This document shows, piece by piece, positions 7,373 through 9,826 of a stretch of DNA of 9,826 nucleotides (its first letter is position 1; the number at the start of each line of letters is the position of its first letter). Below the pieces are notes generated by a model. The model did no database searches. It had not been told where the DNA came from and worked only from the letters and a program-made list of their open reading frames with translations. The stretch is from an uncultured Robiginitomaculum sp. (lineage in GTDB: Bacteria; Pseudomonadota; Alphaproteobacteria; Caulobacterales; Maricaulaceae). The DNA is taken from positions 1 through 9,826 of the forward strand of contig CALKXN010000105.1 in the NCBI GenBank assembly GCA_938003555.1, read 5' to 3'. The translations under genes were made by a program, and so were the position numbers.

Positions 7373-7425
7373 ATTACGGTCTATTAGGACTACCGATTTT
7401 CGATGGGTGCCTATATAGAGCCTGT

Positions 7426-7650
7426 ATGGATGACATTGAAATATCTGAAGAGCAAGAGCTAGCCGATACGTTAAAGACGTTGGATGAACTGCGCGCGCAG
7501 CATCGTCACTTGGATAATGAGATTTCAGCGCTGCAAACTATGGGTGTTAATGACATGCTTAAGCTTCAGCGCATGAAGAAAACCAAGCTTGTGTTAAAGG
7601 ATAAAATCCGCGCGTTAGAAGATCAAATCACGCCTGATATTATCGCTTAA
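7426..7650 (+). CDS. Small DUF465 (YdcH-like) protein, long paralog
   Basis: The 74-residue protein has an acidic N-terminus (MDDIEISEEQELADTL), a first helix with LRAQHRHLDNEISALQ (about 23-38), a short linker (TMGVNDM), and a second helix with LKLQRMKKTKLVLKDKIRALED, ending in PDIIA. This is the DUF465 pattern, with the characteristic HRxLDxEI and LQRxKKxKLxLKDxI elements. It is probably cytoplasmic; no biochemical role is established for the family. No good ribosome-binding site precedes the ATG. A TATATA at 7412-7417 lies so close that a leaderless or nearly leaderless transcript is possible. It diverges from the short paralog at 7314. Its stop (7648-7650) overlaps that of the opposite-strand GGDEF gene. 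Confidence 0.9.
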   Translation: MDDIEISEEQELADTLKTLDELRAQHRHLDNEISALQTMGVNDMLKLQRMKKTKLVLKDKIRALEDQITPDIIA

Positions 7651-8276
7651 ACCGCGCCCTTTGCCGGACGGCTCTTGGCGGCATACATCGCGCGATCCGC
7701 GCGAGAGATGATATGGTCTGCGTCTTCTTGAGTGTCGCACTGAGCAACGCCCCATGCTGCGCTCACGGAAATGGATCCCTTTGGCGTCTTCACGCGGCAT
7801 TCGGACAGGCGCATGGCCAGGACATTGGCTTTTGCGCGAGCCAGTTGGGCATCTGTTTTAAACAGCAAAATCCCAAATTCATCCCCGCCAAGACGGGCAA
7901 CCATGTCACAATCACGCACGCCGGATAACAGCACATGACTTACGGCAAACAAAACGTCATCGCCGATTGCATGACCATGGCGATCATTGATTTGCTTGAA
8001 ATCGTTTAAATCGAAATAGAGGACACTGGACGATATGTCATAGCGATCCAATACAGCATGCGCGCGCTCAACTTCGCGCACAAATGCGCGGCGATTATAT
8101 AAAGGCAGTAAAGGGTCTGTATCTGCGGTAAGTTCAAGCTCGCGCACTTTTTGTCGAAGCTCTTGGTTCTCATCGCGAAGCCGCGACAGTTCACATCTGT
8201 CGCTGCCATCAAAAATTCCTGCATCCGGTGCAGGCATAGACGGGCTTAGCATTTCAAATATGCGCGAATTACTCAT
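7647..8276 (-). CDS. Soluble diguanylate cyclase with GGDEF domain
   Basis: A 209-residue protein from ATG 8276. It condenses two GTP into the second messenger c-di-GMP. A short N-terminus is followed by a heptad-like coiled coil (about 28-49, ELSRLRDENQELRQKVREL), probably the dimerisation element. The GGDEF domain starts at about 52 (TDPLLPLYNRRAF, a variant of the usual DxLTxLxNRR). The metal- and nucleotide-binding stretch FDLNDFKQINDRHGHAIGDD is at 88-107. The catalytic GGDEF is at 130-134 and the product-inhibition site RxxD (RDCD) at 121-124, exactly five residues upstream. No sensor or membrane segment is present. I prefer ATG 8276 because GGTGA lies 5 bases upstream; ATG 8291 or 8288 would add five or four residues without a good site. 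The coiled-coil-plus-GGDEF form resembles Caulobacter DgcB-type enzymes, but I do not claim orthology. Confidence 0.93.
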   Translation of the reverse strand: MSNSRIFEMLSPSMPAPDAGIFDGSDRCELSRLRDENQELRQKVRELELTADTDPLLPLYNRRAFVREVERAHAVLDRYDISSSVLYFDLNDFKQINDRHGHAIGDDVLFAVSHVLLSGVRDCDMVARLGGDEFGILLFKTDAQLARAKANVLAMRLSECRVKTPKGSISVSAAWGVAQCDTQEDADHIISRADRAMYAAKSRPAKGAV

Positions 8277-8281
8277 ATATT

Positions 8282-8286
8282 TCACC
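8282..8286 (-). promoter_or_regulatory. Ribosome-binding site deciding the GGDEF start
   Basis: GGTGA on the minus strand, 5 bases before ATG 8276. The upstream ATGs (8291, 8288) have no comparable sequence at the right distance. Confidence 0.5.
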
Positions 8287-8306
8287 ATCATAGCGCATTT
8301 TAGCGC

Positions 8307-8335
8307 CTTATAATTATTCTGGCTACTTAGCGTAA
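8307..8335 (-). promoter_or_regulatory. Candidate promoter of the GGDEF gene
   Basis: On the minus strand, TATAAG (8312-8307, five of six bases matching TATAAT) is preceded after a 17-base spacer by TTACGC (8335-8330), a poor -35. It lies 30 bases before ATG 8276. The -10 is good, so the call rests mainly on it. Confidence 0.33.
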
Positions 8336-8412
8336 AGGGTTTAAGAATTTATTGTGGTGAGCCGCAGTTTTGCTAAAAAACCTGCTTAAAGTCCACTGCG
8401 CGAAATAAGGAT

Positions 8413-8440
8413 TTGAATTTTTCGTCAAAAAAGCTATTAA
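8413..8440 (+). promoter_or_regulatory. Candidate promoter of purE-purK
   Basis: TTGAAT (8413-8418) and TATTAA (8435-8440) are separated by 16 bases. Each matches four of six consensus positions. The -10 ends 45 bases before the purE ATG, leaving a leader of about 38 bases that contains a GC-rich hairpin. I did not see a known purine riboswitch fold in this short leader. Confidence 0.45.
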
Positions 8441-8453
8441 CTCGCGCTTTCCA

Positions 8454-8469
8454 GCGGCATTCGCGCCGC
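8454..8469 (+). promoter_or_regulatory. GC-rich hairpin in the purE leader
   Basis: GCGGC (8454-8458) and GCCGC (8465-8469) flank a 6-base loop. The right arm can alternatively pair through CCGC (8466-8469) with GCGG (8474-8477), which contains the first two bases of the purE ribosome-binding site GGAGAG (8476-8481). The two pairings exclude each other. Whether they matter is unknown; the stems are short. Confidence 0.3.
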
Positions 8470-8485
8470 GATAGCGGAGAGTATT

Positions 8486-8977
8486 ATGACCAAGTCCTCA
8501 TCCCCCGTCGCCATTATTATGGGAAGTACGTCCGATTGGCCGACTATGGAGCATGCCGCCAATATTCTGGATACGCTTGGCGTGGCCTATGAAGCCAAAG
8601 TCGTCTCCGCGCACCGCACGCCGGATCGTCTCTATGATTTCGCCAAAGGCGCGAAGGAGCAGGGCTTTAAAGTTATTATCGCAGGCGCAGGCGGAGCCGC
8701 CCATTTGCCGGGCATGGCCGCCGCGATGACGCCGCTGCCTGTTTTGGGCGTTCCCGTGCAGAGCAAAGCGCTTTCCGGCCTCGATAGTTTGTTGTCAATT
8801 GCGCAAATGCCGGGCGGCGTTCCGGTGGGCACGCTGGCCATTGGCCATAGCGGGGCGAAAAACGCGGCGCTTTTGGCCGCGTCAATTCTGGCCTTATCTG
8901 ATGATCCTCTCGCGCAGCGCTTGGATGAGTGGCGCGCGGCGCAAACAGACGCCGTATCCGAAGACCCCACATCATGA
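8486..8977 (+). CDS. purE: N5-carboxyaminoimidazole ribonucleotide mutase (PurE, class I)
   Basis: The 163-residue cytoplasmic enzyme converts N5-CAIR to CAIR in de novo purine biosynthesis. It shows the class I PurE motifs in order: [12 protein letters not shown] near the N-terminus (11-22) for phosphate and ribose binding, the catalytic SAHRTP (41-46, His43), [19 protein letters not shown] (64-82), [20 protein letters not shown] (86-105), the QMPGGVPV loop (107-114), and a C-terminal helix with [10 protein letters not shown]. Length is typical. The ATG is preceded by GGAGAG at good spacing. The last four bases (ATGA) overlap the start of purK, the usual partner that makes its substrate. Presence of purK supports the two-step N5-CAIR route rather than the one-step AIR carboxylase. 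Confidence 0.98.
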   Translation: MTKSSSPVAIIMGSTSDWPTMEHAANILDTLGVAYEAKVVSAHRTPDRLYDFAKGAKEQGFKVIIAGAGGAAHLPGMAAAMTPLPVLGVPVQSKALSGLDSLLSIAQMPGGVPVGTLAIGHSGAKNAALLAASILALSDDPLAQRLDEWRAAQTDAVSEDPTS

Positions 8978-9826
8978 AGACTGTGCTTGCCCCCGGCGCA
9001 ACGATTGGCATTTTAGGCGGCGGGCAACTGGGCCGTATGCTCAGCTTAGCGGCGTCGCGCCTTGGGCTGGATTGTCATATATTTTGCCCAGAGGGCGGCT
9101 CGCCTGCGGCGCGGGTCTCGCGCTACGAGACCATTGCGGACTACCAAGATATGGATGCGATCAAACGCTTTGCTCAAGCGTGCGATGTTGTCACTTATGA
9201 ATTTGAAAATGTCCCCGCCGATACGGCGGCCCAGGCCAGTAAATATTCTGCTCTGGCTCCGGGCGCGCGCGCCCTCGAAGTGGCGCAGGACCGCCTGACG
9301 GAGAAAACCTTTCTGCGTGACAAGGCCGGCGTGCAGGTCGTTGAGTTTTCTGATGTGACCTCCGTATTTGACGCCAAGCGCGCGCTTCGCCGTATGGGCT
9401 TGCCGACAATATTAAAAACCCGCCGCTTCGGTTATGATGGCAAAGGCCAAATTAAGGTCGAAAGCGAAGCGCAAATGGATACGGCTTTTGCGGACATGAA
9501 AGGCGCACCGGTTATCTTAGAAGCTTTTGCGCCATTTGCGCGCGAAGTCTCTATTGTCGCGGCTCGTAGCCAGAGCGGTGAGTTCGCGGCCTATCCACTT
9601 ATAGAGAATGAACACCGTCATCATATTCTTCACAAAAGCATTGCCCCCGCCAGCGGGGATGATGGAGCCGCAGCGCAAATTGCCAAACGCATAATGGACG
9701 CGCTGGATTATGTCGGCGTGATGGCGACTGAATTTTTCCAGATGAAAGATGGCACGCTTGTGGTCAATGAAATCGCGCCGCGCGTACATAATTCCGGTCA
9801 CTGGACCCAAGACGCCGGATGCACAG
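8974..9826 (+). CDS. purK: N5-carboxyaminoimidazole ribonucleotide synthetase (PurK), 3' end cut by window
   Basis: An open frame from ATG 8974 gives 284 residues before the right edge; the family is about 350-380. PurK is an ATP-grasp enzyme that uses ATP and bicarbonate to carboxylate AIR to N5-CAIR for PurE. Visible motifs are [11 protein letters not shown] (12-22) in the N-terminal pre-ATP-grasp domain, YEFENVP (75-81), the ATP-binding [12 protein letters not shown] (148-159), an [12 protein letters not shown] element (183-194), ENEHRHHI, and the metal-binding end [14 protein letters not shown] (265-278). All are intact. The ATG overlaps the purE stop (ATGA), and no separate ribosome-binding site is evident, so translation is probably coupled. 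A few codons (ATA, TTA) are less GC-rich than the rest, but there is no sign of transfer. Confidence 0.97.
   Translation, partial: MKTVLAPGATIGILGGGQLGRMLSLAASRLGLDCHIFCPEGGSPAARVSRYETIADYQDMDAIKRFAQACDVVTYEFENVPADTAAQASKYSALAPGARALEVAQDRLTEKTFLRDKAGVQVVEFSDVTSVFDAKRALRRMGLPTILKTRRFGYDGKGQIKVESEAQMDTAFADMKGAPVILEAFAPFAREVSIVAARSQSGEFAAYPLIENEHRHHILHKSIAPASGDDGAAAQIAKRIMDALDYVGVMATEFFQMKDGTLVVNEIAPRVHNSGHWTQDAGCT

Noticed and set aside
8632..9011. Two minus-strand frames of about 110 codons over purE
   Set aside because: Both are antisense to purE and the purE-purK junction, with no motif or ribosome-binding site.
9517..9810. 97-codon minus-strand frame at the right edge
   Set aside because: It is antisense to purK, whose ATP-grasp motifs continue across the same bases.

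Overview
The window looks like chromosomal DNA from an alphaproteobacterium. The evidence is the gene content: a NodT-type outer-membrane factor with an RND pump, two small DUF465 (YdcH-like) proteins, a short soluble GGDEF protein, and purE-purK with a 4-base overlap. By eye the G+C content is about half, with many GCGC words. A marine stalked or budding lineage (Hyphomonadaceae/Maricaulales-like) is my best guess, but this is inference. I saw no insertion sequence, CRISPR array, tRNA or rRNA.

Left part (1-7060, all minus strand). An efflux operon is read right to left: outer-membrane lipoprotein channel (5536-6987), periplasmic adaptor (3791-5398), RND inner-membrane pump (579-3788), then the first 185 codons of an M13-family zinc-peptidase lipoprotein (1-556) that runs off the left edge. 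Adaptor and pump are 2 bases apart, pump and peptidase 22 bases apart, and channel and adaptor are separated by a 137-base spacer with hairpins. A candidate promoter lies at 7006-7033, with a perfect TTATCG-N5-CGATAA palindrome just upstream. Together the three pump proteins would form a tripartite exporter spanning both membranes. No regulator gene is present here.

Middle part (7150-8335). Two DUF465 genes diverge from a 111-base spacer: 7150-7314 on minus and 7426-7650 on plus. The plus-strand one runs tail to tail into a diguanylate cyclase gene (7647-8276, minus); their stop codons share a TTAA. The cyclase has intact GGDEF and RxxD inhibitory motifs.

Right part (8413-9826, plus). purE and the first 284 codons of purK form a translationally coupled purine-biosynthesis operon with its own recognisable promoter. 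The two enzymes convert AIR to CAIR through N5-CAIR. purK is cut by the window edge.

Most of this is ordinary alphaproteobacterial chromosome. The less usual points are the long charged C-terminal extension of the adaptor, the missing TM10 lysine of the pump, the peptidase at the end of the efflux operon, the operator-like repeats at its promoter, and small alternative RNA pairings before the adaptor and before purE.
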